Shown piece after piece: positions 1-8,420 of a stretch of DNA of 64,000 bases (positions are counted from its first letter, which is position 1; the number at the start of each line of letters is the position of its first letter). The position numbers and the translations under genes are program-made. The stretch is taken from contig CAWDIV010000025.1 in NCBI GenBank assembly GCA_963802355.1, positions 14,768 to 78,767 of the forward strand, read 5' to 3'. The notes under the pieces were generated by a model. It worked only from the letters and a program-made list of their open reading frames with translations, did no database searches and had not been told where the DNA came from. The stretch is from SG8-41 sp963802355 (GTDB lineage: Bacteria; Pseudomonadota; Gammaproteobacteria; Burkholderiales; SG8-41).

Positions 1-1
1 G

Positions 2-904
2 GGCGATAACTATCCCGTCAAGCCGGTGCGCATCATTTCGCCGTTCCCGCCGGGCGGCAGCGTCGATCTCGTGGGCCGGCTCCTGGGCGTCCGGCTTTCC
101 GAGGCGCTGGGACAGCAGTTTGTCGTGGATAACCGCACCGGCGCCTCGGGCACGATCGGGACCGAGCTCGCGATGCGGGCCGCGCCCGACGGCTATACGC
201 TGCTCGTGAACACGCTGCCCATCGTGACCAACATGTTTTTCTTCAGCCGCGCGCAGTACGACGTGGTGAACGACTTCGCGCCGATCTCCCTGCTCACTTC
301 ATCGGCCAACGTCGTGGCCGTTCATCCGTCGCTGCCCGCGCGCTCGGTGCGTGACCTGCTGCAGCTCGCACGGTCGAAGCCGGGGCAGTTGAACTACGCC
401 ACGGCCGGCGCCGGGTCCAACCCGCATCTCGCCGGCGAGCTGTTCAACCATCTCGGCAAGGTGAATATCGTCGCGGTGCACTTCAAGGGCGGCGGACCCG
501 GCATTATCGCGACGATAAGCGGCGAGGTTGGAATTGCCTTCGGGAACATGGCCGAGGCGTCGATCCACGTGAAGAACGGCAGGTTGCGCGCGCTCGCTGT
601 CACCGGGACCAAGCGCTCCGTCACGCTGCCGGACGTTCCTACCGTCGCGGAGGCGGGATTGCCCGGATACGAATTCGTCGGGTGGACCGCGATCCTGGCG
701 CCGCGAGCCACGCCGAGACCGATCATCGCGCTCCTCAACGATCGCATCGTGAAGATCATGCGTTCGTCGGACCAGATGCAGCGTTTCACGGAGCGGGGCT
801 TCGATGTCATAGCGAGCACGCCCGAGGAGCTCGCGGCTCACCTCAAGACCGAGGTGACGAGGCTGGGGAGGGTGATCAAGGAGCGCGGCATGAGAGTCGA
901 GTGA
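2..904 (+). CDS. Bug-family (TTT) periplasmic receptor, 5' end cut by window edge
   Basis: The frame is open from base 2 and reads GDNYPVKPVRIISPFPPGG, so the signal peptide lies outside the window and the GTG at 26 is not a real start. About 300 residues remain. Family hallmarks in order are the PPGGSVD ligand loop, the FVVDNRTGASG segment, APDGYTLLVN, DFAPISLL, the HFKGGGPGI pocket loop (usually PYKGxxP), a DVPTVAEAG hinge and a C-terminal helix ending in RVE. Proteins of this family bind small carboxylates or related organic acids in the periplasm, and the ligand cannot be read from sequence. HFKGG replaces the more common PYKG, a modest deviation. Confidence 0.93.
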   Translation, partial: GDNYPVKPVRIISPFPPGGSVDLVGRLLGVRLSEALGQQFVVDNRTGASGTIGTELAMRAAPDGYTLLVNTLPIVTNMFFFSRAQYDVVNDFAPISLLTSSANVVAVHPSLPARSVRDLLQLARSKPGQLNYATAGAGSNPHLAGELFNHLGKVNIVAVHFKGGGPGIIATISGEVGIAFGNMAEASIHVKNGRLRALAVTGTKRSVTLPDVPTVAEAGLPGYEFVGWTAILAPRATPRPIIALLNDRIVKIMRSSDQMQRFTERGFDVIASTPEELAAHLKTEVTRLGRVIKERGMRVE

Positions 905-1040
905 CGAGTGTCGGATGAGGAGATACAAGATACGAGATACGAGATAGGGATTACGAGATACGCGTATCCCGCAAACCCGCATCTCGCATCCCGGATCACG
1001 CATCCTCTTCCCTCGACACTCATTCCTCGACACTCTCGAG
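905..1040. repeat. degenerate short tandem repeat spacer
   Basis: The spacer is built from repeated GAGATAC/ACGAGATA units followed by the inverse-looking CGCATCC/CTCGACACT units. The first TTG of the downstream TAXI frame (1044) lies at its edge. The same kind of block recurs at 13350, 23126, 28968 and elsewhere. Confidence 0.75.
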
Positions 1041-1049
1041 CGATTGGCG

Positions 1050-2405
1050 ATGAGCGAGAATAGTCCCGGCAGGTTTCCACGCATCGGGCTGCCGACGCGG
1101 TTTTCGCTGGTCTCCTGGCGTGATCTCGCGCTCACGCTCGGCCCGATTCTGCTCATCTGCGCCGCCGCGGTCTGGGCGACCTACTGGTTCGTCCAGCCGG
1201 CTCCGCCCGACACGATCACCATGACCGCGGGCCCCGAAGGCAGCATCTTCTGGAACCACGCCAGGAAGTACCAGGAGATACTCGCACGCAACGACGTCGA
1301 GCTGAAGATTCTCCCGTCGCAGGGGTCGCTGGAAAACGTGCGGCGCCTGAGCGACAACGAGTTCGAAGTCGACGTCGGCTTCGTGCAGGTCGGCGTGAAC
1401 ACCGGCAAGCAGATCGAGGGCCTGGTGTCGCTGGGCAGCATGTTTCACCAGCCGCTTGCGGTCTTTTACCGGGATGGTGTAAAGCTCACGCGCCTGTCCG
1501 AGCTGCGCGGCAAGCGGGTGGCGATCGGGATCGAAGGCAGCGGGGCGCGCTTCCTCGCGCTCGCGCTGCTCAAAGCCAACGGCATCGAGCCCGGCGGCCC
1601 GACCGCGCTGCTCGATCTCGCCGGGACGGATGCAGCGGAAGCGCTGCTCCAGCGCAAGATCGACGCCGGGTTCTTCATGGGAGACTCCGCCGCGCCGGCG
1701 ATACTGCGCAAGCTCTTCCAGGCTCCTGGGATCCGGCTGCTCGATTTCGAGCAGGCTGAGGGCTATGTGCGGCGGTTTCGTTATCTGAACAAGCTCGAGC
1801 TTCCCATGGGATCGGTCGATCTCGGGAAGAATCTCCCGCCGCGGACCATGAATCTGATCGGCCCCATGGTGGAGCTCGTGGCTCGGGAGGATCTGCACCC
1901 GGCGCTCTCGGACCTGCTGATCGAGGCGGCGCACGAAGTGCATGGTGTCGCGACGGTGATGCAGAAGCCAAAAGAGTTTCCCGTGGCAAAGGAACACGAC
2001 ATTCCGCTTAGCGACGACGCGGTCCGCTACTACAAGTCGGGCAAGGGGTTCATGTATCGCCATCTGCCGTTCTGGGTTGCCAGCCTGGCAGACCGCATGT
2101 GGGTCCTGGTGCTGCCGCTGCTGGTGCTGCTCATTCCGGGCATGCGCATCGCGCCGGCGATCTACCGCTGGCTCATCGGCTCGCGCATCTACCGCTGGTA
2201 CGGGGCGCTGCTGGCCATCGAGGGAGAGCTGCGGGAACATCCGGAGCCCGAGGCGCGTGAGAATCTCATCAAGCGGCTCGACGCCATCGAGCAAGGGGTC
2301 AACCGGATCAAGCTGCCGCTGTCCTTCGCCGGCGAGTTCTACGTGCTGCGCGAGCACATCGATTTCGTGCGCGCGAAGCTGACGGAAGGGCAGAGGCAGG
2401 GATGA
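1050..2405 (+). CDS. TAXI-family TRAP-type solute-binding protein with C-terminal membrane segment
   Basis: 451 residues from the ATG at 1050; a TTG six bases upstream is a less likely start. An uncleaved membrane segment lies at about residues 26-48. It is followed by the TAXI binding fold: TAGPEGSIFWNHARKYQ, the SQGSLENVRRL loop, VDVGFVQVGV, and a GKRVAIGIEGSGAR segment about 130 residues in. A second hydrophobic stretch (about 345-365, WVLVLPLLVLLIPGM) precedes a charged cytoplasmic-looking tail, a layout seen in long membrane-anchored TAXI proteins. It should capture an organic acid or amino-acid-like ligand for a TRAP transporter, but no TRAP permease is nearby. Its stop overlaps the ATG of the remnant that follows. 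Confidence 0.88.
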   Translation: MSENSPGRFPRIGLPTRFSLVSWRDLALTLGPILLICAAAVWATYWFVQPAPPDTITMTAGPEGSIFWNHARKYQEILARNDVELKILPSQGSLENVRRLSDNEFEVDVGFVQVGVNTGKQIEGLVSLGSMFHQPLAVFYRDGVKLTRLSELRGKRVAIGIEGSGARFLALALLKANGIEPGGPTALLDLAGTDAAEALLQRKIDAGFFMGDSAAPAILRKLFQAPGIRLLDFEQAEGYVRRFRYLNKLELPMGSVDLGKNLPPRTMNLIGPMVELVAREDLHPALSDLLIEAAHEVHGVATVMQKPKEFPVAKEHDIPLSDDAVRYYKSGKGFMYRHLPFWVASLADRMWVLVLPLLVLLIPGMRIAPAIYRWLIGSRIYRWYGALLAIEGELREHPEPEARENLIKRLDAIEQGVNRIKLPLSFAGEFYVLREHIDFVRAKLTEGQRQG

Positions 2406-2458
2406 GGGAATACTTGCAAGGCGGAAGGCGACAGGAGGAATGCGGAAGGGCCGGGCGT

Positions 2459-2665
2459 CACCAGGTGGCTTTCGACACCATGCCGGCCGCCACGCCCTAT
2501 GTGCGCTCGGGCAGGATGCGCGCGCTCGCGGTGACGAGCGTGAAGCGCGTCGCGGAGCTTGCCGACCTGCCGACCGTCGCGGAGGAGGAATTCGCGGCAA
2601 TGGTGCGCGCCGACATCGCGCGCTACGCGAAGCTAGTAAAGGAAGCGGGGCTGCAGATAGACTAG
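2459..2665 (+). pseudogene. internally deleted remnant of a Bug receptor
   Basis: The frame reads VAFDTMPAATPYVRSG, then RMRALAVTSVKRV, DLPTVAE, and jumps straight to EFAAMVRADIARYAKLVKEAGLQID. The first part corresponds to the mid-C-terminal region of a Bug receptor and the second to its last helix. About 50 residues between them and all of the N-terminal domain are missing. An ATG at 2402 opens the same frame, but its first 19 codons resemble the neighbouring GGAAGGCG-type repeat rather than protein. Confidence 0.7.
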
Positions 2666-2689
2666 AAGCTGGATTGTGAGGATCTATTG

Positions 2690-2829
2690 GCCACGGAATC
2701 ACACGGAAGGGCACGGAAATTGAAAGCAACATTCCTCCATGTCTGCGCCCTTGCGCCACGTCATATTCGACCCGAGGCGGAAATCTGTAGTACCGCTTCT
2801 GGTGTTACTTTTCCGTGTGTTTCCGTGGC
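2690..2829. repeat. inverted repeat pair flanking a 102 bp loop
   Basis: The arm at 2690-2708 (GCCACGGAATCACACGGAA) matches the reverse complement of 2811-2829 at 18 of 19 positions. The right arm sits 32 bases before the start of the dioxygenase gene. No coding sequence is visible in the loop. The unit resembles the other CACGGAA/CAGATAAAC-type intergenic repeats in this window. Confidence 0.7.
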
Positions 2830-2861
2830 TGATTGGGTTTAGTTGTTCACGGAGGTGAAAG

Positions 2862-3743
2862 ATGCTGAAAGTCACACCCAGCGGACAGACACTCGGCGCT
2901 ACGATCGAGGGGATCGATCTCGCGCAGACGCTGTCGGACGCGGAATTCGACCTGGTCCTGCGCGCGTTGGGCGAGCATGGGGTCATCCGCTTTCCGCGCC
3001 AGAAGCTCTCGGGTCGCGATCTAGCGAACTTCAGCACCCGCTTCGGGGAGCTGGAGATCAACGTAGCGAATTCCTATCAGGAGCCGGGCATTCCCGAGGT
3101 GATGATCCTTTCCAACATCGTGGAGAACGGAAGTCCGGTCGGCCTCGCGGACGCAGGGCAGGGCTGGCATACGGACATGTCCTACAGCAGGACGATCGCG
3201 TTCGCGAACGTGCTCTATGGCATCAAGATCCCGCAGCGGGATGGCAAGCCACTCGGGGCGACGGAATTCAGCAACATGCATGCTGCCTACGAAGGCTTGC
3301 CCGCTCAGCTCAAGCAGCGCCTCGAAGGCATGACGGTGCTGCACAATTTCGAGAAGTTCTGGGAGATGATGCGGCAGGAGAAGGGCAGCAAGCGGCCTCC
3401 GCTCTCGGACGCGCAGAGGAAGGCGAAGCCACCCGTGTCTCAGCCGGTCTTCCTGACCCATCCGCTCACCGGGCGCAAGGTGCTCTATGCCAATCCCGGC
3501 TATTCGGTGCGAATCAACGAGCTCCCCGAAAAGGAAAGCGACGAAACGCTCGAGTTCCTCTTCGAGCACCAGCTGAAGCCCGAGTACCGCTACGTTTCCC
3601 ATTGGCAGGAGGGCGATGTCCTCATGTGGGAGGACATCGGGACCATCCACAACGCGGTGGCCGACTACGGTCCCGGCGAGCATCGACTCGTCAAGCGCTG
3701 CCAGGTGATGGCGGACAGGTTTTATCGCGAAGGGAAACTCTAA
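2862..3743 (+). CDS. TauD/TfdA-family 2-oxoglutarate-dependent dioxygenase
   Basis: 293 residues with a strong ribosome binding site (GGAGGTGAAAG) just before the ATG. Members couple 2-oxoglutarate decarboxylation to hydroxylation of small substrates such as taurine, alkyl sulfates or phenoxyacids. The iron site is readable: WHTDMSYS gives the HxD pair at about residues 103-105, and the distal histidine is in IHNAVADY near residue 263, followed by the R of EHRLVKRC expected to bind 2-oxoglutarate. The substrate is not predictable. The Bug receptor gene begins 52 bases downstream, so the two may be cotranscribed, with the receptor possibly delivering the substrate (inference). Confidence 0.9.
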   Translation: MLKVTPSGQTLGATIEGIDLAQTLSDAEFDLVLRALGEHGVIRFPRQKLSGRDLANFSTRFGELEINVANSYQEPGIPEVMILSNIVENGSPVGLADAGQGWHTDMSYSRTIAFANVLYGIKIPQRDGKPLGATEFSNMHAAYEGLPAQLKQRLEGMTVLHNFEKFWEMMRQEKGSKRPPLSDAQRKAKPPVSQPVFLTHPLTGRKVLYANPGYSVRINELPEKESDETLEFLFEHQLKPEYRYVSHWQEGDVLMWEDIGTIHNAVADYGPGEHRLVKRCQVMADRFYREGKL

Positions 3744-3752
3744 TATCAAATT

Positions 3753-3777
3753 CCCTCTCCCCAAGTTGGGGAGAGGG
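3753..3777. repeat. short perfect hairpin repeat between dioxygenase and receptor genes
   Basis: CCCTCTCCCCA (3753-3763) and TGGGGAGAGGG (3767-3777) are perfect inverted arms around AGT, followed by a GGGTGAGGGG tail. This resembles a hairpin repeat common in the intergenic DNA of many proteobacteria. There is no T-run, so it is not an obvious terminator. Confidence 0.7.
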
Positions 3778-3795
3778 TAGGGTGAGGGGAAGGGT

Positions 3796-4770
3796 ATGAA
3801 GGCCGTTGCTGCAACCACGTGTACGTGCCTGGTCGCCTGCATGCTCGGCCCACCCGCCAGTGCACAGCAATATCCCGTCAAGCCGGTCAGGATCGTCGTG
3901 GGTTTCGCGGCGGGCGGACCGACGGACGTGATCGCGCGCGTCATCGCGCAGGACATGACCGCTTCCGTGGGGCAGACCGTGATCGTCGAGAATCGCACCG
4001 GGGCGAACGCGATCATCGCTACCGACCTCGTGGCACGCGCGGCGCCAGACGGTTACACGACGTTGTTCTCCTCGCTCTCGCTCCTGGTGAACGCGATCCT
4101 GACGCCGGACAAGATCAAGTACGACCCGTTCAAGGACTTCGCGCCGGTGAGCAACGCCGCGGTGCTGCCGCTGCTCATCGTGACCCGGCCTTCCACGCCG
4201 GTCGGCTCGGTACGCGAGCTGGTGGCGCTCGCGAAGCGCAGGCCCGGCGAAGTGACCTACGGCTCGGCCGGGCAGGGCGGCTCCGCGCACCTCGCGGGCG
4301 CGCTCCTGGAAACGCTGGGCGGCGTGAAGATGACGCACATCCCATTCCGCGGCAACGCCCCGGCGCTCGTGGACGTGATGGCGGGACAGGTGACGTTCAT
4401 GTTCTACCCGATGATCGGCATCGCGGACCACGTCGCGAACGGGAAGCTCAAGGTGCTCGCCGTCGGCACCCGCCAACGCCATCCTGACTACCCCTCGGCG
4501 CCGACCGTCGTGGAGGCGGGCTACCCGGACCTCACCGAGACCGCGCCGTGGGTGGGCATGATCGTTCCGGCGGCGACGCCGGCGCCGGTCATCAACCGCC
4601 TGAACGAGGAAATGCGCAAGTCGCTCGCGAAACCCGAGAGCAGCGCGCGGCTGAAAGCGCTGGGCGCGAATACCGTCGGCGACTCGCCGGCGGAATTCGC
4701 CGCGTTCCTGAAGAAGGACCACGAGCGCTGGTCGCGCGTGATCAAAGCGGCGGGAGTGAAGGCGGAGTAG
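3796..4770 (+). CDS. Bug-family (TTT) periplasmic receptor
   Basis: 324 residues. The short signal peptide (TCTCLVACMLGPPASAQQ) ends in ASA-QQ, and the mature protein begins YPVKPVRIVVGFAAGGPTD. IPFRGNAPALVDVMAGQ forms the lid loop and APTVVEAGYP the hinge. An RBS-like GGGAAGGG lies just upstream of the ATG. The gene follows the TauD-like dioxygenase with only the hairpin repeat between them, making a two-gene uptake-and-attack unit possible. The convergent fused membrane protein begins 21 bases beyond its stop. Confidence 0.93.
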   Translation: MKAVAATTCTCLVACMLGPPASAQQYPVKPVRIVVGFAAGGPTDVIARVIAQDMTASVGQTVIVENRTGANAIIATDLVARAAPDGYTTLFSSLSLLVNAILTPDKIKYDPFKDFAPVSNAAVLPLLIVTRPSTPVGSVRELVALAKRRPGEVTYGSAGQGGSAHLAGALLETLGGVKMTHIPFRGNAPALVDVMAGQVTFMFYPMIGIADHVANGKLKVLAVGTRQRHPDYPSAPTVVEAGYPDLTETAPWVGMIVPAATPAPVINRLNEEMRKSLAKPESSARLKALGANTVGDSPAEFAAFLKKDHERWSRVIKAAGVKAE

Positions 4771-4791
4771 CGATCGGTTACGCGATTCTCC

Positions 4792-7407
4792 TCATGGCGA
4801 TGCGCCGGAAAGATCGCGCAAAGCCTGCGCTGCTTCCGGCCGCGCAGGCTGCGCTTGCTGCAGTTCGGCCAGCAGCGTGCGGGCTGCGGCGACATCGATG
4901 CGACCGAGCGCGGTCGCCATCCGCAGCAGCGGGTCGTATGCGGGGCGGAAATCGGGGCTGATACGCAGCACTGAAACGAGTGGTTCCCGCACCTGCGCCA
5001 ACATGCGCTGCACGTCGGTCGTTGGCTGCACAACGCGGCCCGCCTCAATGTAGAGATTTCGGGCCGCCCAGTACGCTGCCAGTCGGACTGCCCAGGCGTT
5101 GTCGGGCTCCGCGACGAGTTCATCCGGGCTGATCTCGACTTCGCGCAGCAGCGCAATCAGCCGATCTCGCGACAGAGAATCGGGAGCATAAGTGATGCGC
5201 GGAGCGCGATAGGCGACCAGCGGGTGGTCGTCGGTGTTGAGGGGCGCGTTGCCAGCGAAGCGCTTCAAGGCGCGCGGGCCGGCGATGAAGCTGCCCAGCA
5301 GCGCGAGATCGTCGGCTATCCCGAACTCAGCGGGGCTGCGCGGCGTTGCCAATCCTGTCAACCGCGCGCGCACCTGTTCGACATTGAAACGGTGCTCGTC
5401 GCTACGGGTGACGAGCCCCAGGACGGGCGTGTCCAGGCTGTTGGTGGCGAGCATCGCCCAGCCACGCGGATAGACCGTGATGAAGGCATGCATAATGCTG
5501 CGCAGGGTTTCGAGATCGAGCTGATGCAAGGGCAGCCATTGGCAGAAAACGCCGCCCGCGGCGAGCCGGTCCCGCACGGCCTCGAAATGCTCCACCGTGT
5601 AGAGCGAGCCGGAACCACTGCGCGCCGGGTGAAAGTTGTCGGAGACAATAAGGTCGTAGCGCTCTCGGGTGGCGCGCACGAAGCGTCTCGCGTCGGCAGT
5701 CATCAGGTGCAGGCGAGGGTTCGGCCCGCCATCCTCCAAACTGAGCTCGAACCTGCGCCTGAAGTAAGCCGATGCATCGATGACCTCCGGCAACAGCTCG
5801 ACCGCGTCGACCTCCAGCATCGGATCTCCGGCGGCCGAGGAAGCGGTGACGCCGGTGCCCAGCCCGAGGAACAGTGCACGCCGCGGTGAAGGGTGAAGCA
5901 GGAGCGGCAGCAGCGCCTGTCGGGCGTCGGCCAGCAGGGTGGCGCTGCTACCTTCCTGCTGCCGGTTGTTGATGTGCAAGCGCGCCACCCCGTCAGCGTC
6001 TTCTACAACGCTCACCGCAGCCATCGCCCCGTCCTGATAGCTGACGATGCGGCCACCGTCGGGAACGTTGACAAACGTCAGTGAGGGCGCCCATATGGCC
6101 AGCGCCAGGATCGCGGCCGCCGTTGCCCAAAAGGTCAATGAGGGGATCGGTGCGGACCAAACGCGCCGCACCCGTAGGGACAACGACAGGGCCAGATAAC
6201 CGGCCGCGACAAGCAGCAGCGCAAACTTGGGCCCGAGCGCAGGTACGAGCATCACGCCGAACAGCAGGGGAGCGACCGCGGCGCCTAGCGTGTTGACCCC
6301 GAGAGCACGCCCGAAACTGATGCCACCCGCGCGTGCGTTCGTGCTGAGGTGACTGAAGAGCGCGCCCATCATGATGGTGGGCAGCAGAAATGCCACCGTC
6401 GCGAGCGCAGCTTCGGCGGCCAGCGCGGCCGCCATGCTGGGGCCCAACGCATGCAGCACCAGCACCTTGAGGGTCTCGGCACCCCACAGACTGATGGTGC
6501 CGAGCAGGCAGGCCACCGCCAGCATCCACAGCAGCCAGTCGCGCAAGGCGTTCCCATCATCCCGGCCGAACACCCAGCGCTGGTATGCTGCGGCGCCGAG
6601 CGCGGTGCCGACGAGGTATACGGCCAGCAGCATCGCGAACGTGTAGACCGTGTTCTCGGCCACCTGGCTGAGGACCCGCACGACGAGCACTTCGTAGCCG
6701 ATGCCCAAGACGCCCGTGGCGGCCAGCAGCATCAAGGCTACGGGTGCGTCCGACCGCGCTGACGACGGTTCGCCGGCTGCGCCTGCGGCAAACAGCCTCA
6801 GCGCGGCCGCGGCGCAGAGCAGGTTCAGCGCCGCGCACACGGCAGCGGTGCGTATGAGGCCGAATTCCGGCACCATCCAGAACGCGGCGATTAGCACCCC
6901 GATGACCGCGCCGAAGGTGTTGCCGGCGTAGAGCGCGGCAATGGACGATCCCTGGCGGCGCATCTGCGCCATGACGCGCTCCATGGCCGGCAGCGTGGCG
7001 CCCATTGCCGCCGTGGCCGGCAGCAGCAGCATGAAGGTGCCGAAGAAGGCGACCGACCACTGCCAGGCCGTCGCGGGCTGCTCACCGGTGAGATCGAGCA
7101 GCCACTTGCTTGCAGGCGCCATCAGGAACGCGAGGGCGACGCTCCACAGTCCGATGACGACCTCGCACGCCGCGTACCAGCGCGCCGGGCGCCGGCTCCC
7201 GTCGATGCGCGGGCCCAGCGCCAGAGCGCCGACCGCCAGACCGCCGAAGAAGGCGGCCACGACCGCGAGCACGGCGGTCGACTCGTGGCCCAGCCAGATC
7301 GTGGCTTGTTGCGTCCAGACGATCTGATAGCCCAGGGCGGCGAAGCCCGAGGCCACCATCAGGCCGAGCGCAAGGCGCCGGCGCGATTCATCTAGCCGCT
7401 GTGACAA
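4792..7407 (-). CDS. polytopic membrane protein fused to a spermidine-synthase-like domain
   Basis: 871 residues from a TTG start. The first ~430 residues are a chain of about a dozen hydrophobic helices (GYQIVWTQQATIWLG, then AVVAAFFGGLAVGALALG), a membrane region typical of proteins annotated as fused MFS/spermidine synthase. The C-terminal half has a Rossmann SAM or decarboxylated-SAM fold: FLGLGTGVTAS at about residue 512, a DAVELLPEV acidic loop, MTADARRF, and DLIVSDNFHP where polyamine synthases have D(x)xDP. The catalytic aspartate region is therefore altered, and true spermidine synthesis is doubtful. It ends in a helical, TPR-like tail. It stands alone on this strand, upstream of the 2OG oxygenase. 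Confidence 0.85.
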   Translation of the reverse strand: MSQRLDESRRRLALGLMVASGFAALGYQIVWTQQATIWLGHESTAVLAVVAAFFGGLAVGALALGPRIDGSRRPARWYAACEVVIGLWSVALAFLMAPASKWLLDLTGEQPATAWQWSVAFFGTFMLLLPATAAMGATLPAMERVMAQMRRQGSSIAALYAGNTFGAVIGVLIAAFWMVPEFGLIRTAAVCAALNLLCAAAALRLFAAGAAGEPSSARSDAPVALMLLAATGVLGIGYEVLVVRVLSQVAENTVYTFAMLLAVYLVGTALGAAAYQRWVFGRDDGNALRDWLLWMLAVACLLGTISLWGAETLKVLVLHALGPSMAAALAAEAALATVAFLLPTIMMGALFSHLSTNARAGGISFGRALGVNTLGAAVAPLLFGVMLVPALGPKFALLLVAAGYLALSLSLRVRRVWSAPIPSLTFWATAAAILALAIWAPSLTFVNVPDGGRIVSYQDGAMAAVSVVEDADGVARLHINNRQQEGSSATLLADARQALLPLLLHPSPRRALFLGLGTGVTASSAAGDPMLEVDAVELLPEVIDASAYFRRRFELSLEDGGPNPRLHLMTADARRFVRATRERYDLIVSDNFHPARSGSGSLYTVEHFEAVRDRLAAGGVFCQWLPLHQLDLETLRSIMHAFITVYPRGWAMLATNSLDTPVLGLVTRSDEHRFNVEQVRARLTGLATPRSPAEFGIADDLALLGSFIAGPRALKRFAGNAPLNTDDHPLVAYRAPRITYAPDSLSRDRLIALLREVEISPDELVAEPDNAWAVRLAAYWAARNLYIEAGRVVQPTTDVQRMLAQVREPLVSVLRISPDFRPAYDPLLRMATALGRIDVAAARTLLAELQQAQPARPEAAQALRDLSGASP

Positions 7408-7409
7408 GA

Positions 7410-7514
7410 AATCGGTCCTACCCCCTCACGCTCTCGTTCGAGAAAGGGGGCATCATCAACGCTAAGCTGAACGCCGATTACCTCCGCCCGCTCTCGCCAT
7501 TCCACGGCCGATGA
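7410..7514 (+). pseudogene. detached 3' end of a second PCu(A)C-like gene
   Basis: In frame this reads NRSYPLTLSFEKGGIINAK then LNADYLRPLSPFHGR and stop. The intact gene 1.4 kb away ends RSYPLKLVFEKGGIVGAIL then NVDYLRPLSPSAG. The two DNA stretches (about 7413-7510 and 8783-8875) are visibly homologous over roughly 95 bases. No upstream part of the gene remains; the fragment starts at the TTG start of the fused membrane protein on the other strand. Confidence 0.8.
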
Positions 7515-7523
7515 TTCCTGCCA

Positions 7524-8147
7524 TCATCCGCTGAACGAGATCGCGTAGCCCCAGGAATCCAGGCGGGCGGGGATCGCGTTGAAGGACATGGTGATGCGGC
7601 GCTCGCCCGGATTGGGCGGGACCGCGTGCATGAGATAACTCGGAAACATCACGAGGTCGCCGGGCTGTGGCGCGGGGCTGATCCACTTGTCCGCGTTATA
7701 GGATCCGGTGATCGTCCCGGCGTGATCGTTCTTGAAGGCGAAGTCGGTCCCCCCGGGCGACTTCATGAACACCGTGCGTGCCTCCGGATGTGTGGGCGTG
7801 AGGTAGACGACCCCCGAGATGAAGCTGTTGGCGTGGTTGTGCATCGCCTGCCGGCCGTCGGTGTCCAGCACGTTCACCCACATCTCCTTCAGCGACCAGC
7901 CCAGGCGCTCGCCGAATAGCAGCGCGCCAAAGTCCGTCAGCAGGGGCGTGATGAGCGCCGCGGCATCGACGAGAAGCGGGCTGTCGCTCGGGCGCAGCAT
8001 CGCGGTGTGAGAGAGATTGGTCGACGAGTTGTTCGCCCGGTCGGCTGCTGCGCTGAAGTGTTGGACCAATCCTGCCACGAGCCCGGGCGTCAGTGCGCCT
8101 GAAACGCGCATGAAAGGCGTGGGGAAGAGTCCGATGACTTCCTGCAT
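7524..8147 (-). CDS. 2-oxoglutarate/Fe(II) oxygenase of the TIGR02466-like type
   Basis: 207 residues, the usual length of this short oxygenase family. The opening GLFPTPFMR, MHNHANSFISGVVYL with the first metal histidine, and HAVPPNPGERRITMSFN with the distal histidine and the 2-oxoglutarate arginine are all present. The fold is a compact double-stranded beta-helix, and the physiological substrate of this family is not known to me. The gene lies between the detached PCu(A)C end and the intact PCu(A)C gene, as if inserted or left between a duplication. The 13-mer GCTGTGACAAGAA occurs on both sides (7398 and 8188). Confidence 0.85.
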   Translation of the reverse strand: MQEVIGLFPTPFMRVSGALTPGLVAGLVQHFSAAADRANNSSTNLSHTAMLRPSDSPLLVDAAALITPLLTDFGALLFGERLGWSLKEMWVNVLDTDGRQAMHNHANSFISGVVYLTPTHPEARTVFMKSPGGTDFAFKNDHAGTITGSYNADKWISPAPQPGDLVMFPSYLMHAVPPNPGERRITMSFNAIPARLDSWGYAISFSG

Positions 8148-8420
8148 TGTGCCAATTTGCTCGGGTGGACAGCAGTTGCCTGGTAACGCTGTGACAAGAA
8201 CTCAGTTTACAAAGGCGAAGGTGACAGATGCGTGACAGCCCGCCCTTGTTCGTGCGTTCGAGCGATCGACCAAGAGGGATCCTCATGCCGGAACGAGCAA
8301 CAAATCGGTCACGAGGTTTTCATATCGAATGCGTAACCTTCAAATCGCTCGTGTCGCTGTGAGTCGGCTGCCGCATGCAGGGCCGGACAGTGGCAGAACA
8401 ACACCCCCAGGCGGAGGCCA

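Noticed and set aside
1020..2759. Long minus-strand ORF of 579 codons opposite the TAXI gene
   Set aside because: It is the antisense shadow of a gene with clear motifs; its own translation is Arg/Pro-rich with no domain. The same holds for long minus-strand frames opposite 3021-4016, 9688-11412 and 16391-17476.
7398..8200. Direct repeat GCTGTGACAAGAA flanking the 2OG oxygenase gene as a mobile element boundary
   Set aside because: A single 13-mer pair is likely by chance in a window this size, one copy is the start of a coding gene, and no transposase is present.
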